Shown: positions 18,806 through 28,860, numbered from the stretch's first letter. The stretch: DNA of 64,000 nucleotides from WHUA01 sp963711215 (GCA_963711215.1 CAVQDH010000011.1:124001-188000), one strand, 5' to 3'. Notes: generated by a model not told the origin, from the letters alone. Made by a program: numbers and translations.

Positions 18806-19525
18806 CCGACCGCCCTCCTGAGCGGGCGCTCGACCCGGCCGCCGACCAGCGGCACGAAGCGGACGGGGCCGAGATCGGTGCATTCGCAGGCGGTGCCCGC
18901 GGCGAATGAAGCGCATCAGCCGCTGCTCGTCATGCGCCTCGCCGATCGGACAGACCATGATGCCGTCCGGCGCGAGCTGCTCCCAGAGGGCTGGCGGCAG
19001 GTCTTCCGCCGCCGCGGCGACGAGGATCCGGTCGAAGGGCGCCTGTTCCCGCCAGCCCAGGCTGCCGTCCCCGGGCTTGGTCGTGACGTTGTGGCGGCGT
19101 AGCTCGGACAGGCGCTGGATCGCGGTGCGCAGAAACGTTGCTTGCCGTTCGATCGCATAGACCCGCCGGAAGAGGTACGAGAGCACCGCCGTCTGGTAGC
19201 CGGAGCCGCAGCCGACTTCGAGCACTTTGACGCGGCGATCGGGGCCAAGCGCCTGAATCATCCGCGCGACGACCGTCGGTTGGCTGATCGTCTGACCCTG
19301 GCCGATCGGCAGCGGCGTGTTCTCCCACGCCTGGTCCAGGAAGGCCTCGGGAACGAAAAGTTCTCGCGGCACTTTTTCGAACGCAGACAGAATTGCCGTG
19401 TCGGTAATTCCGGCACGCCGCAACTCTAGGATTAGTCGAATCTTCTGCGTCGGCGGTGTCAACGCTCTGCCCAACTTGCCCTTTACTTGATCAATATAAC
19501 TAATGTCTTGATCTAGTTTTAGCAA
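18802..19525 (-). CDS. pcm: Protein-L-isoaspartate O-methyltransferase (one frame break)
   Basis: This enzyme methylates isoaspartyl residues of damaged proteins with SAM as donor. KIRLILELRRAGITD opens the domain; SAM motif I is VKVLEVGCGSGYQTAVL, followed by VYAIERQ and PFDRILVAAAAEDLPPALW. Near 18890-18900 one base is lost: the true C-terminus is in another frame (GTACECTDLGPVRFVPLVGG ... RPLRRAVG) and ends at TGA 18802, overlapping the nlpD start. The TTG start at 19525 overlaps surE by 26 bp and is weakly supported; another TTG at 19462 is possible. Confidence 0.88.
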
Positions 19526-20294
19526 AATCTGAGCGAATAGTCGTTAACGAACCTCGATGCGTGAGATCGACATGCAACGGTGTCACCGCGACGTCGTTGC
19601 GCTCGATCGCCTTGTAATCGCAGTCGCCGCGCCGCATGTCCGCGCCGAGCTGGGATTCGCCGATCATGTAGAATTCGCGGCCGCGCAGCGACGGCATGCG
19701 GTGGATCTCGTAGCCCGCGCTGCGCCGCCCGAGCCGCGTCACCGTCGTGCCGCGCACCTCCTCGGCCGCGCAAGGCGGGAAATTGACATTCATGAAGACG
19801 TCGCGCGTCCAGTCCTCGGCGACCAGCGCGCGGATCACCGGCGCGCCGTGCCGCGCCGCCGCGTCCCAGCGGATCGCCCGCTCCGGGCCGGTGACCTGGC
19901 TCAGCGCGATCGCGCGGATGCCGAGCAGCGCCGCCTCCATCGCGCCCGCGACCGTGCCCGAATAGATCACGTCCTCCGCCAGGTTGCCGCCGCGGTTGAC
20001 GCCGGACAGCACGAGGTCCGGCTTGTGGTCCTTGAGAAATTCGCTGACCGCCAGCAGGACGCAGTCGGTCGGGCTGCCGGACACGGCGAAGCGGCGGCGG
20101 CCCAGGCGCTGCAGCCGGATCGCGCCGGTCAGCGTGAAGGCATGGCTCGTGCCGCTTTGCTCGGTTTCCGGCGCGAAGACCCAGACGTCCTTGCTGAGGC
20201 TGCGGGCGATGCGCTCGAGCACCTTGAGGCCGGGCGCGGTGATCCCGTCATCGTTGACGACCAGGATGCGCGCGCGGCCGAGATCCATCGCCAT
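19500..20294 (-). CDS. surE: 5'/3'-nucleotidase SurE
   Basis: A 264-residue stationary-phase survival phosphatase acting on nucleoside monophosphates. Metal-binding motifs are ILVVNDDGITAPG (Asp-Asp) near the N-terminus, EQSGTSHAFT and LVLSGVNRGGNLAEDVIYSGT with the conserved Asn. It starts about 13 bp after the serS stop and runs into pcm. Start may be ATG 20294 or ATG 20288. The reading frame is intact. Confidence 0.94.
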   Translation of the reverse strand: MAMDLGRARILVVNDDGITAPGLKVLERIARSLSKDVWVFAPETEQSGTSHAFTLTGAIRLQRLGRRRFAVSGSPTDCVLLAVSEFLKDHKPDLVLSGVNRGGNLAEDVIYSGTVAGAMEAALLGIRAIALSQVTGPERAIRWDAAARHGAPVIRALVAEDWTRDVFMNVNFPPCAAEEVRGTTVTRLGRRSAGYEIHRMPSLRGREFYMIGESQLGADMRRGDCDYKAIERNDVAVTPLHVDLTHRGSLTTIRSDFAKTRSRH

Positions 20295-20307
20295 GCCTAC
20301 CCGGCCC

Positions 20308-21576
20308 TCACTCGATACGCTCGAGGCCGCCCATGAAGGGCCGAAGCGCCGCGGGCACGACGACGGAGCCGTTGCCCTGCTGGTAGTTCTCGAGGATGGC
20401 GATCAGCGTGCGGCCGATGGCGAGGCCCGAGCCGTTCAGCGTGTGGACAAAGCGGGTGCCCTTCTCGCCCGGCGTGCGGAAGCGCGCATCCATGCGCCGC
20501 GCCTGGAAATCGCCGCAGTTGGAGCAGCTGGAGATCTCGCGATAGCTGCCCTGCCCCGGCAGCCAGACCTCGATGTCATGCGTCTTGCGCGCGCTGAAGC
20601 CCATGTCGCCGGTGCAGAGCGTGACCACGCGATACGGCAGCTCCAGGCGCTTCAGCACCTCTTCCGCACACGCCGTCATGCGCGCCAGCTCGGCGTCGGA
20701 CTCGTCGGGACGGGTCACGCTGACCAGCTCGACCTTGTTGAACTGGTGCTGGCGCAGCATGCCGCGCGTGTCCTTGCCGGCCGCACCCGCCTCGGAGCGG
20801 AAGCAGGGCGTCCAGGCGGTGACGCGGAGCGGCAGCGCGGCGGCATCGAGCACGGCGCCCGCGACCAGGTTGGTCAGCGGCACCTCGGCGGTCGGGATGA
20901 GCCAGAAATCCTCTCCCGTCCTGTAGAGATCCTCGGCGAATTTCGGCAGCTGGCCGGTGCCGTAGAGCGTGTCGGAGCGCACCAGCAGCGGCGGCGCCAC
21001 CTCGGTATAGCCGAAAGTCTCGGTGTGCAGCGTCAGCATGAAATTGGCGATGGCGCGCTCCATCCGCGCGAGCGCGCCCTTGAGCACGACGAAGCGCGCG
21101 CCGGACAGCTTCGCCGCGCTCTCGAAATCCATCAGGCCGAGCGCCTCGCCGATCTCGAAATGCTCCTTCGCCGCGAAGTCGAAGGCGCGCGGCGTGCCGA
21201 CCCGGCGCTCCTCGCGGTTGGCGGTCTCGTCCTTGCCGTCGGGCACGTCGGCGGCCGGCAGGTTCGGAATTGTTTCGAGGATCGACTTCAGCTCGCCGGC
21301 GAGACGGCGCTCCGTCTCCTCCGCCTCGGTCATGCGCTCCTTCAGCGACTGCACCTCGGCGACCAGCGCGCTCGCGTCCGCGCCGCTCTTCTTCGCCGCG
21401 CCGATCTGCTTGGAGGCCTCGTTGCGCCGCTGCTGCATCTCCTGCATCGCGGTCTGCGCCGCCCGCCGCTTGGCGTCCAGCTCGAGGATCTGCGGCGCCG
21501 CCGGCGGCAGGCCGCGCCGCCGGAGCCCGTCGTCGAAGGCGCCGGGCTCATCGCGGATAAATCGCAGGTCGTGCAT
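20308..21576 (-). CDS. serS: Seryl-tRNA synthetase
   Basis: A 422-residue class II synthetase charging tRNA-Ser and, for selenocysteine, tRNA-Sec. The N-terminal coiled-coil arm (about residues 30-100) precedes the catalytic core with TAEVPLTN, the motif 2 region FRSEAGAAGKDTRGMLRQHQF and motif 3 LNGSGLAIGRTLIAILENYQ. The reading frame is intact. It lies between tatC and surE in a tightly packed minus-strand row. Confidence 0.96.
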   Translation of the reverse strand: MHDLRFIRDEPGAFDDGLRRRGLPPAAPQILELDAKRRAAQTAMQEMQQRRNEASKQIGAAKKSGADASALVAEVQSLKERMTEAEETERRLAGELKSILETIPNLPAADVPDGKDETANREERRVGTPRAFDFAAKEHFEIGEALGLMDFESAAKLSGARFVVLKGALARMERAIANFMLTLHTETFGYTEVAPPLLVRSDTLYGTGQLPKFAEDLYRTGEDFWLIPTAEVPLTNLVAGAVLDAAALPLRVTAWTPCFRSEAGAAGKDTRGMLRQHQFNKVELVSVTRPDESDAELARMTACAEEVLKRLELPYRVVTLCTGDMGFSARKTHDIEVWLPGQGSYREISSCSNCGDFQARRMDARFRTPGEKGTRFVHTLNGSGLAIGRTLIAILENYQQGNGSVVVPAALRPFMGGLERIE

Positions 21577-21638
21577 GTCGGCCCCGTACGAATCTGATGA
21601 ATCCGAAGAAAACTGGCCGCTTTATAGGGAGCTAACGG

Positions 21639-22457
21639 CTAGTTGTCATCCTCCTGCTCGGCCTTCTGCTCGGCCTCCTTCTCGGCCTTTTCCCGGCCGC
21701 GCTCGACCCAGCGGGCAGACCAGATGGAAATCTCGTAGAGCAGGATGATCGGCAGCGCGAGAGAGATCTGGCTGAGCGGATCGGGCGGCGTGAGCACCGC
21801 CGCGGCGATGAAGGCGATGACGATGGCGTAGCGCCGCTTCTGGCGCAGGCCGTCGCTGGTCGTCAGGCCGGCGCGCGCCAGCAGCGTCAGCAGGACCGGC
21901 AGCTCGAAGCTGATCCCGAAGGCGAAAACCAGGCGCATGACGAGCGCGAGATACTGGTCGACCTTCGGCTCGAGCTGGATGGCGAGCGTCCCGGGGTGGG
22001 CCGTCTGCTCGAAGCTCGCGAAGAACTTCCAGGCAACGGGCAGGACTATGTAATAAACGAAGGCCGCTCCGGTCAGGAACAGCACCGGTGTGGCGACCAG
22101 GAAGGGCAGGAAGGCGCGCCGCTCGTTCTTGTAGAGACCGGGCGCGACGAACAGCCAGATCTGGTTCGAGACCACCGGAAAGGCAATGAACGCTCCGGCG
22201 AAGAAGGCGACCTTCATGTTGGTGAAGAACTTCTCCTGCAACGCCGTGAAGATCAGCTTGCGTCCCGACTGTCCCTGCCAAAGCTGCGCCAGCGGCTCGA
22301 CCAGGAAGTTGAAGATCTGGTCGGAGAAATAGAAGCAGACGGCGAAGCAGATGAAGAAGGAGATGACGCTGTAGATCAGGCGGCGGCGCAGCTCGACCAG
22401 ATGGTCGAGCAGCGGCATCTTGGTCTCCTCGACCTCGTCGCTCGTCTCGTTGCTCAT
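21639..22457 (-). CDS. tatC: Sec-independent protein translocase TatC
   Basis: The 272-residue signal-peptide receptor of the twin-arginine pathway. The family start MPLLDHLVELRRRLIYSV is visible from residue 14, followed by six helices and the conserved FGISFELPVLLTLL. A glutamate/lysine-rich tail ends the protein. Its ATG overlaps the tatB stop (ATGA), so the two are coupled. The exported binding protein at 32.8-34.1 kb carries a Tat signal and is a probable client. Confidence 0.96.
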   Translation of the reverse strand: MSNETSDEVEETKMPLLDHLVELRRRLIYSVISFFICFAVCFYFSDQIFNFLVEPLAQLWQGQSGRKLIFTALQEKFFTNMKVAFFAGAFIAFPVVSNQIWLFVAPGLYKNERRAFLPFLVATPVLFLTGAAFVYYIVLPVAWKFFASFEQTAHPGTLAIQLEPKVDQYLALVMRLVFAFGISFELPVLLTLLARAGLTTSDGLRQKRRYAIVIAFIAAAVLTPPDPLSQISLALPIILLYEISIWSARWVERGREKAEKEAEQKAEQEDDN

Positions 22458-22990
22458 GGCGCGTCACCCGCCTTCTTGCCGCCGGCTTTCTTGGCGCGGG
22501 TCTTCTTGGCAGAGGCAGCGGGTGCAGGCTCGGTCGGCACCGGGGCCTCCGCGGCGGGTGGCGTCGCCGGTTCCGCTTCCGGAGATGCGGGCGTTTCGCT
22601 CTCGGCCGGTGTCGGCGGCACGTCGTTTTCGGCGGGCGTTGCCGGCATTTCGTTTTCAGCCGGCTTCGCCGGCTCCAGCGCGGCCCTCTCTTCGAGCGAC
22701 TGGCCGATCTCGCGGACCGACTCCTCGACCTCGCGCGCCGGGTCGGCGATCGTCCGCAGCTCCTTCTCGATATCCGCGTCGGCGGCTTGCTCGATATCCT
22801 TGCGCAGCTCGTGCAGCTCCGCCTCGCGGGCCAGCTCGTCGATGCTGTCCTGGAAATCGCGCGCCATGGAGCGGACTTTGCGCATGGCCATCGTCACGGT
22901 GCGTAGGACGCGCGGCAGGTCTTTCGGCCCGATCACGACGACCGCGACGATGCCGATCACCATAAGCTCTTGCCAGCCAATGTCGAACAC
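22454..22990 (-). CDS. tatB: Sec-independent protein translocase TatB
   Basis: A 178-residue TatB: membrane anchor MFDIGWQELMVIGIVAVVVI, hinge GPKDLPRVLRTV, amphipathic helix, then a long Pro/Ala/Glu-rich tail with imperfect repeats of PATPAEN/PPTPAES and a lysine-rich end. Such tails vary in alphaproteobacteria. It lies between tatA and tatC and overlaps tatC by 4 bp. Confidence 0.95.
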   Translation of the reverse strand: MFDIGWQELMVIGIVAVVVIGPKDLPRVLRTVTMAMRKVRSMARDFQDSIDELAREAELHELRKDIEQAADADIEKELRTIADPAREVEESVREIGQSLEERAALEPAKPAENEMPATPAENDVPPTPAESETPASPEAEPATPPAAEAPVPTEPAPAASAKKTRAKKAGGKKAGDAP

Positions 22991-23036
22991 GGCCGCGCGC
23001 GTTCCCTATTCCACCGGAGTATCGGGTGTGATGCTG

Positions 23037-23267
23037 CTACCCTTTGGCAGCCTTGTCCTTCTCGGCCTGCCGTATGTCGGCGCTGCCCTGGATCGTCTTG
23101 ACGTCTTCTTCGTCGTCACCACTACCGTCGTCTTTCATCTGTTTCTTGAACGATTTCAGGCCTTTGCCGAAATCGCCCATGAGGCGCGACAGCTTGCCGC
23201 CACCCCCGAACAGAATCAGGACCACGGCCAGGACGATCAGCCAATGCCAAATACTGAGTGTACCCAT
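23037..23267 (-). CDS. tatA: Sec-independent protein translocase TatA
   Basis: A 76-residue pore subunit of the Tat translocase. It begins MGTLSIWHWLIVLAVVLILF, with the hinge GGGGKLSRLMGDFGKGLKSFKK and an acidic tail. Length is normal. It is the first tat gene; the 190 bp upstream, before scpB, may hold its promoter and contains a 10-bp direct repeat (ATGTAACCGG twice at about 23304-23323). Confidence 0.95.
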   Translation of the reverse strand: MGTLSIWHWLIVLAVVLILFGGGGKLSRLMGDFGKGLKSFKKQMKDDGSGDDEEDVKTIQGSADIRQAEKDKAAKG

Positions 23268-23458
23268 CCTGTTGCCTCCTATCGCCGGGGCGGCGAGTCA
23301 TTATGTAACCGGATGTAACCGGCGCCGATAATTGCAGAAGTGTTGCCCCGCCGCAACGCCACTCTCGCCGGACACAGCTTGTGTATCGCGCGTCTGTGGG
23401 GCATGCGCAATGGCCTGGATCGCCGGCCCCCTCGCCCGGCCTGCGGTGCTGCGTGCGG

Positions 23459-24214
23459 CTATTCGCCGCCGCGCCGGGCGATCCGCGGCAGCGGCACCAG
23501 CTCGGCGCCGGCCTCGTCGTCTTCCGCCACCGCGTCGTCGATGGCGTCCTCGAAATCGGCCATGGCGTCCTCCGGCAGGCTGTCGAGCTCGGACTCGACC
23601 ACGAACTCGTCGTCCTCGGTCAGCTCCGCCTCGTCCTCCTCCTCGGCGGTCGGCTGCTCGCGCAGCGCGCTCAGCGGCCCGAAGCCAGGCTTGCGGTCGA
23701 GCAGACCCGCGGCTTTGAGCTCTTCCACGCCCGGCAGCGCGTCGACGTTTTCCAGCCCGAAATGGTTCAGGAACGCTTCCGAGGTCCCCCAGGTGACGGG
23801 CCGTCCGGCGGTGCGCCGCCGTCCGCGCGGTCGGATCCAGCCGACCTCGAGCAGCAGATCGAGCGTGCCGCGGCTCAGCGCGACGCCGCGCATCTCTTCG
23901 ATCTCGGCGCGGGTAATCGGCTGATGGTAGGCGATGATCGACAGCGTCTCGACCGCGGCGCGCGACATCCGCCGCGACACGACATTCTCGATGCGCAGGT
24001 AGGGCGCCAGATCCTCGGCCGTGCGGAACGCCCAGCCCTTGCCCACCTGCAGCAGCCGGATGCCGCGGTTGGCATAAAGGCCGCGCAACTCCTCGAGCAG
24101 CGCCTTGACGTCCGCGCCCTCGGGCATGCGGTCGCGCAGCGCCTTTTCGTCGACCGGCTCGGCGGCAGCGAACAGCATCGCTTCGAGAATGCGCAGTTGC
24201 AGAAAATGGTCCAT
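23459..24214 (-). CDS. scpB: Segregation and condensation protein B
   Basis: A 251-residue ScpB, which dimerises and with ScpA and SMC forms the chromosome condensin. Winged-helix signatures RAAVETLSIIAYHQPITRAEIE and LLEVGWIRPRGRRRTAGRP are present; the C-terminal 60 residues are acidic and disordered. The start is 7 bp downstream of the scpA stop, so the two are co-transcribed. Confidence 0.95.
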   Translation of the reverse strand: MDHFLQLRILEAMLFAAAEPVDEKALRDRMPEGADVKALLEELRGLYANRGIRLLQVGKGWAFRTAEDLAPYLRIENVVSRRMSRAAVETLSIIAYHQPITRAEIEEMRGVALSRGTLDLLLEVGWIRPRGRRRTAGRPVTWGTSEAFLNHFGLENVDALPGVEELKAAGLLDRKPGFGPLSALREQPTAEEEDEAELTEDDEFVVESELDSLPEDAMADFEDAIDDAVAEDDEAGAELVPLPRIARRGGE

Positions 24215-24221
24215 TCCCGGT

Positions 24222-25046
24222 CTATCCCGTTTGACTGTCCGTTCGATTGTCGCGGTTCGCGCTGCGGATATAGAGCGGCGCGAAGCATCCCGACTGCTGC
24301 AGCATCAGCTTGCCGGATTTCGTAAGCTCGAGGCTCGCCGCAAAAGTCGCCGCCAGCGCCGAGCGCAGCACCAGCCCGTCGCGCAGCCCCTTCGGCAGGA
24401 AGACCGAGAGCACCGTCCAATCCGGCACGTCGCCGACCAGGCCGCGCAGGCGCTCCAGCGCCGTCTCCATCGAGTACAGCTCGCTCGGGTCGATCCGCAG
24501 CGCGGTGATGGTGTCGCGGTTCTTGAAATCGCCATAGGCCTTGAGAAGGTCGTAGAGCGACACCTCGTAGACCGACGTGCTGACGATGTCGATCGGCTCC
24601 GGCGCGCCGCGCGGAAAGAAATCGCGGTTCAGCCGGGGACGCTCCATCAAGGCGCGGCCGAGGTTGCGCATCGCCTCCAGCCGCTGCAGCTGGAAGGCCA
24701 GCCGTTCCGCCATCTCGGCCGCCGAAAGCTCCTCGCCGTCCGCTTCCGTCGAGGGCAGCAGCAGGCGCGACTTGAGATAGGCGAGCCAGGCGGCCATCAC
24801 CAGGTAATCGGCCGCCAGCTCGAGCCGCAGCTCGCGCGCCTGCTCGATGAAGGTGAGATACTGGTCGGCGAGCTGCAGGATCGAGATCTTGGTGAGGTCG
24901 ACCTTCTGGTCGCGCGCCAGCGCCAGCAAGACGTCGATCGGGCCTTCGAAGCCGTCGAGATCGAGCAGCAGGCTACCGCCGCCGTCCGCTTGCGGCGGCC
25001 CGCGATCCTCCTCGAAGAACGGCGTCGTATCCTGATCAGGCGTCAT
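24222..25046 (-). CDS. scpA: Segregation and condensation protein A
   Basis: A 274-residue kleisin of the bacterial condensin. The conserved N-terminal block reads LDLDGFEGPIDVLLALARDQ and KVDLTKISILQLADQYLTFI; LAADYLVMAAWLAYLKSRLLL follows. The C-terminal winged helix binds SMC. Lies between nagZ and scpB on the minus strand; the frame is intact. Confidence 0.95.
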   Translation of the reverse strand: MTPDQDTTPFFEEDRGPPQADGGGSLLLDLDGFEGPIDVLLALARDQKVDLTKISILQLADQYLTFIEQARELRLELAADYLVMAAWLAYLKSRLLLPSTEADGEELSAAEMAERLAFQLQRLEAMRNLGRALMERPRLNRDFFPRGAPEPIDIVSTSVYEVSLYDLLKAYGDFKNRDTITALRIDPSELYSMETALERLRGLVGDVPDWTVLSVFLPKGLRDGLVLRSALAATFAASLELTKSGKLMLQQSGCFAPLYIRSANRDNRTDSQTG

Positions 25047-25142
25047 GGCGGCGCATCATACGGTAGGCCATCCCCCACCCGCATCGACTTAGTGCGGGAC
25101 GGCATGAATTCAAATTGCGAAAGAAGGTTAAGAAACAGGCCC

Positions 25143-26183
25143 TCAAGCCACTTTATTCCCAAGGATATCCTCGAGCTCCCGCCGGGCTTTGCCGACGTCG
25201 GCGGCGGGCTTGTCCGCGACCCGCCGGAGGGCGTCGTCGAGCCGCCGCGCCCCCGACTCGGACAAGGCCGGCGCGCTCGCCGCCACCGCCTCCATCTCCG
25301 CGAGAACGCCGTTGCAGTGCAGCACCACATCGCAGCCGCCGGCGATCACCGCGGCGGTCCGCTCGGCCAGGCTGCCGGCCAGCGCCTTCATGCAGATGTC
25401 GTCGCTCATCAGCAGCCCGTCGAAGCCGAGCTCGCCGCGGATGATCGCGGCCACGACCGCGGGCGACGTGGTCGCCGGCCGGTCCGCGTCCGCCGCCGTG
25501 TAGACGATATGCGCGGTCATCGCCATCGGCATGTCGGCGAGCGCGCGGAACGGCGCGAAATCGCTCGCGCGCAGCACGTCGAGCGGGGTTTCCACCACGG
25601 GCAGGCTCTCATGGCTGTCGGCATGGGCGCGCCCGTGCCCGGGTATGTGCTTGATCACCGGGACCACGCCTGCGGCGATGAACCCCTCGCAGGCGGCGCG
25701 GCCGAGCTTGGCAATGGTGTCCGGATCCTCGGAGAAGGCGCGGTCGCCGATGATGTCATGCGCCCCGGCGACCCGCAGGTCCAGCACCGGCGCGCAATCG
25801 ACGTTGATGCCGAGCGCCTTGAGGTCGGCGCCGATCAGCAAGGCGTTGAGATAGGCCGCGCGGGCGCCGCGCCCGGCGTCCTGCTCCGCGATACGGCCGA
25901 AGACCGCGGCCGGCGGCGCCTTCCGCCAGGGCGGCGACGGCAGGCGGGCGACGCGGCCGCCTTCCTGGTCGATCAGCACCGGCGCGTCCGCGCGGCCGAC
26001 GCAGCGCCGGAAATCGCCGACCAGCGCCTCGATCTGCCTGGCGTTCTCGATATTGCGCCGGAACAGGATGTAGCCGGCCGGGTTGGCTGCGCGGAAGAAG
26101 GCGCGCTCGCCCGCCGACAGGGTGGGCCCGGCCGAGCCGAAGAACGCCGCGAGCGGCGCCTCGCTACTTCTTGGGCGTGACAA
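25143..26183 (-). CDS. nagZ: Beta-N-acetylhexosaminidase NagZ
   Basis: A cytoplasmic glycoside hydrolase family 3 enzyme of cell-wall recycling, which removes GlcNAc from anhydro-muropeptides. Family motifs are AGYILFRRNIENARQ, LIDQEGGRVARL, PVIKHIPGHGRAHADSH (the NagZ His/Asp loop) and LLMSDDICMKAL with the nucleophile Asp. The start is uncertain: TTG 26183 lies inside the end of the SPOR gene and leaves only a short tail before SAGPTLSAGERAFFR. About 346 residues from there. The frame is open farther upstream without better start signals. Confidence 0.92.
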   Translation of the reverse strand: MSRPRSSEAPLAAFFGSAGPTLSAGERAFFRAANPAGYILFRRNIENARQIEALVGDFRRCVGRADAPVLIDQEGGRVARLPSPPWRKAPPAAVFGRIAEQDAGRGARAAYLNALLIGADLKALGINVDCAPVLDLRVAGAHDIIGDRAFSEDPDTIAKLGRAACEGFIAAGVVPVIKHIPGHGRAHADSHESLPVVETPLDVLRASDFAPFRALADMPMAMTAHIVYTAADADRPATTSPAVVAAIIRGELGFDGLLMSDDICMKALAGSLAERTAAVIAGGCDVVLHCNGVLAEMEAVAASAPALSESGARRLDDALRRVADKPAADVGKARRELEDILGNKVA

Positions 26184-27109
26184 TAAAGCACCCGTTCTGG
26201 CGCCGCTTGAGCTGATCGCAGAGGGTGCGCGCGCTCGCGGCATCCTTCAGCGGGCCGGCCTGAATGCGGTAATAGACCTTGCCCGCGATCTTGGTCTTCT
26301 CCACGCCGAGCGCGAGCTTGCCGAGAAGATCGCCGTTCTTGTCGCGCTGCACCTTCACGAAGTGGGCCGCCTGCGCCTCGGACGACACCGAGCCAAGCTG
26401 AATGCGATAGGCGTGGGCCGGAACGGATGCGAGCTGCTCCGCATGCGTCTCCTGCGCCATCTTGGCGGGCGCCGGGTGCGCCGTCTTGTCGATCGTCTTC
26501 ACCGGCGCGGTCTTGATCTCCTTCGGCGCCGGCGTGGTTTTCGCCAAGGTTTTCATCGCCGGCGGCTCTTTCAGGGTCGGCGGCGGCACGAGCGAGCGCG
26601 CCGTCGGTGTGCCCGGCGGGGGCGGCGGCACGGGCGCCGATGCCTTCGGCGTCTCGGGCGCGGACGGCTGGCCCGGCACCGTATCGGCAGAGCGCATGCG
26701 CGACGGCTCGCCCGCCGCGGCGGCAGACGGCTGGCGGCGCGACCGCGGGCGGCGTCAGCGGACGCTCCGGCGCCGGCAGGATGCGCTCGACCTTGTCGCC
26801 CTGGCTGTTCTCGTTGAGCGACTGGTAGACCGTCATGTTCTGGTTCGGGATGTTGGCGCCGCCCGGGTTGTCGGGCGCCACCTTCATCGGTCCGCTCGGC
26901 TTGAGCAGCGGGGCGGCGCCTTCGCTGCCTTCCTTGACGCCGGCATGGTAGGAATACCAGGCGATCGTCACGCCGCCGGTCATCACGATCATGGTGATCA
27001 GGATCGGCACGATCAGCGAGGTCGGGCGGCGCACCGGCCTATGGACTTCCCGCTCCAGCTCGTCGAGCGCGCTCAATTCCTCCCGCAGCGGGTCGCGGCG
27101 ACCGATCAT
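26164..27109 (-). CDS. SPOR-domain inner-membrane protein (one frame break)
   Basis: About 315 residues. The N-terminal cytoplasmic segment (MIGRRDPLREELSALDELER) is followed by one helix (TSLIVPILITMIVMTGGVTI), a long Pro/Ala-rich periplasmic linker, and a C-terminal SPOR domain (AYRIQLGSVSSEAQAAHF, VYYRIQAGPLKDAASA). SPOR domains bind denuded glycan at the division site. The two parts are in different frames with a switch near 26730-26745, probably an indel error. The ATG overlaps the argS stop by 4 bp. A role in septal wall processing fits with nagZ next to it. Confidence 0.87.
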
Positions 27110-28860
27110 CGCAATTCCTCCACCGGCTGGACGCCGAAAATGCCGAGCCCCGCGGCGATCACCGTCTGCACGCCGCGCACCAGCGCCAGTCGCGCCGAGG
27201 TCAGCTCGGGATCATCCTCGACAATGAACCGCAGCGAGACGTTTTCCTTGCCCTTGGTCCAAAGCGCATGGAATTCGGACGCCAGATCATACATGTAGAA
27301 GGCGAGGCGGTGCGGCTCATGCGCCTCCGCGGCCGACTCCACCATGCGCGGCCAGTTACCCATCGCCTTCATCAGACCAAGCTCGGATTCGTCCGTCAAG
27401 CGGGCAAAGTTTGCCCGGCCCAGCGCCGCGGGCGACAGGTCGATCCCCGGCAGCGCCGCCTCCGCCATGCGCGCCACCGAGCGGCTGCGGGCATGGGCGT
27501 ATTGCACGTAGAACACCGGATTGTCGCGCGACTGCTCGGTCACCGCGGTCAGGTCGAAATCCAGCCCGGCGTCGTTCTTGCGCGTCAGCATGATAAAGCG
27601 GACGACGTCCTTGCCGACCTCGTCGACCAGCTCGCGCAGGGTCACGAAGGTCCCTGCCCGCTTCGACATCTTCACCGGCTCGCCCTTGTCCATGATGCGG
27701 ACGATCTGGCAGATCTTGACGTCGAGCGACGCCTGGCCGTCGGTGATCGCCTTGGTCGCGGCCTGGACGCGCTTGACATGGCCGCCGTGGTCGGCGCCCC
27801 AGACATCGATCAGCGACGTGAAGCCGCGCTGGAACTTGTCCCGGTGATAGGCGATGTCGCCGGCGAAATAGGTCAGCGTGCCGTCCGACCGCCTGACCAC
27901 GTGGTCGACGTCCTCGCCGAAGGCGGTCGCCTTGAACAGGGTCTGCGGCCGCGGCTCCCAGTCCTCGGGCTTCATGCCCTTCGGCGGCTCCAGCGTGCCG
28001 ACGTAGATCAGGCCCTTGCCGTCGAGCCATTGCAGCGCCGCTTCCACCTTGCCGTCCTCGACGAGCTTGCGCTCCGAGGTGAAGACGTCGTGATGGATGC
28101 CGAGCGCGCCCAGGTCTTCCTTGATCAGCACCATCATCGCGTCGATCGCGAAGGACCGCACGCGCGGCAGCCAGTCCGCCTCCGCCGCCGTCATCCAGCG
28201 GTCGCCGTCGGCGGCGGCCAGCGCCGTGCCCACATCCTTGAGGTAGTCGCCGGGATAGAAGCCCTCGGGGATCGTGCCGATATCCGCGCCCAGCGCCTCG
28301 CGGTAGCGCAGATAGGCCGAGCGCGCGAGGATATCGACCTGCGCGCCGGCGTCGTTGATGTAGAACTCGCGGCACACGTCGTAGCCGGCGGCATCCAGCA
28401 GCGAGGCCAGCACGTCGCCGAACACCGAGCCGCGCGCGTGGCCGATATGCAGCGGGCCGGTGGGATTGGCCGAGACGTACTCGACGTTCACCTTCTCGCC
28501 CTTGCCCGCATCGGAGCGGCCGAAGCGTGCGCCCTCCGCCAGGATCTCGCCGAGGCAGCCATGCCAGACGGCGGGATCGAGCCGCAGGTTGATGAAGCCC
28601 GGCCCCGCGATCTCGACCGAGGCGACGCCGGGCAGCGCCTGCAGCTTTTCCGCCAGCAGCCCGGCCAGGTCGCGCGGCTTCATCCGGGCGTCCTTGGCGA
28701 GCACCATGGCCGCGTTGACCGCCATGTCGCCATGCGAGGCGTCGCGCGGCGGCTCGACCGCGACCCGCGCGGTCTCCAGCCCGTCCGGCAGCTTGCCTTC
28801 GGCCACGAGCGCTTGCAGCGCGTCCAGAAGACGGCCGCGCATGTCCCGGAACAGGTTCAT
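27106..28860 (-). CDS. argS: Arginyl-tRNA synthetase
   Basis: A 584-residue class I synthetase. The HIGH motif is in VSANPTGPLHIGHARGS and the KMSKS-like motif in PVKMSKRAGTFVTL; the C-terminal anticodon-binding domain ends GIFGVQPVEELR. ATG 28860 (MNLFRDMRGRLLDAL) matches the family start and overlaps the dgt stop as ATGA; the gene overlaps the next gene by 4 bp as well. The frame is intact over its whole length. Confidence 0.96.
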   Translation of the reverse strand: MNLFRDMRGRLLDALQALVAEGKLPDGLETARVAVEPPRDASHGDMAVNAAMVLAKDARMKPRDLAGLLAEKLQALPGVASVEIAGPGFINLRLDPAVWHGCLGEILAEGARFGRSDAGKGEKVNVEYVSANPTGPLHIGHARGSVFGDVLASLLDAAGYDVCREFYINDAGAQVDILARSAYLRYREALGADIGTIPEGFYPGDYLKDVGTALAAADGDRWMTAAEADWLPRVRSFAIDAMMVLIKEDLGALGIHHDVFTSERKLVEDGKVEAALQWLDGKGLIYVGTLEPPKGMKPEDWEPRPQTLFKATAFGEDVDHVVRRSDGTLTYFAGDIAYHRDKFQRGFTSLIDVWGADHGGHVKRVQAATKAITDGQASLDVKICQIVRIMDKGEPVKMSKRAGTFVTLRELVDEVGKDVVRFIMLTRKNDAGLDFDLTAVTEQSRDNPVFYVQYAHARSRSVARMAEAALPGIDLSPAALGRANFARLTDESELGLMKAMGNWPRMVESAAEAHEPHRLAFYMYDLASEFHALWTKGKENVSLRFIVEDDPELTSARLALVRGVQTVIAAGLGIFGVQPVEELR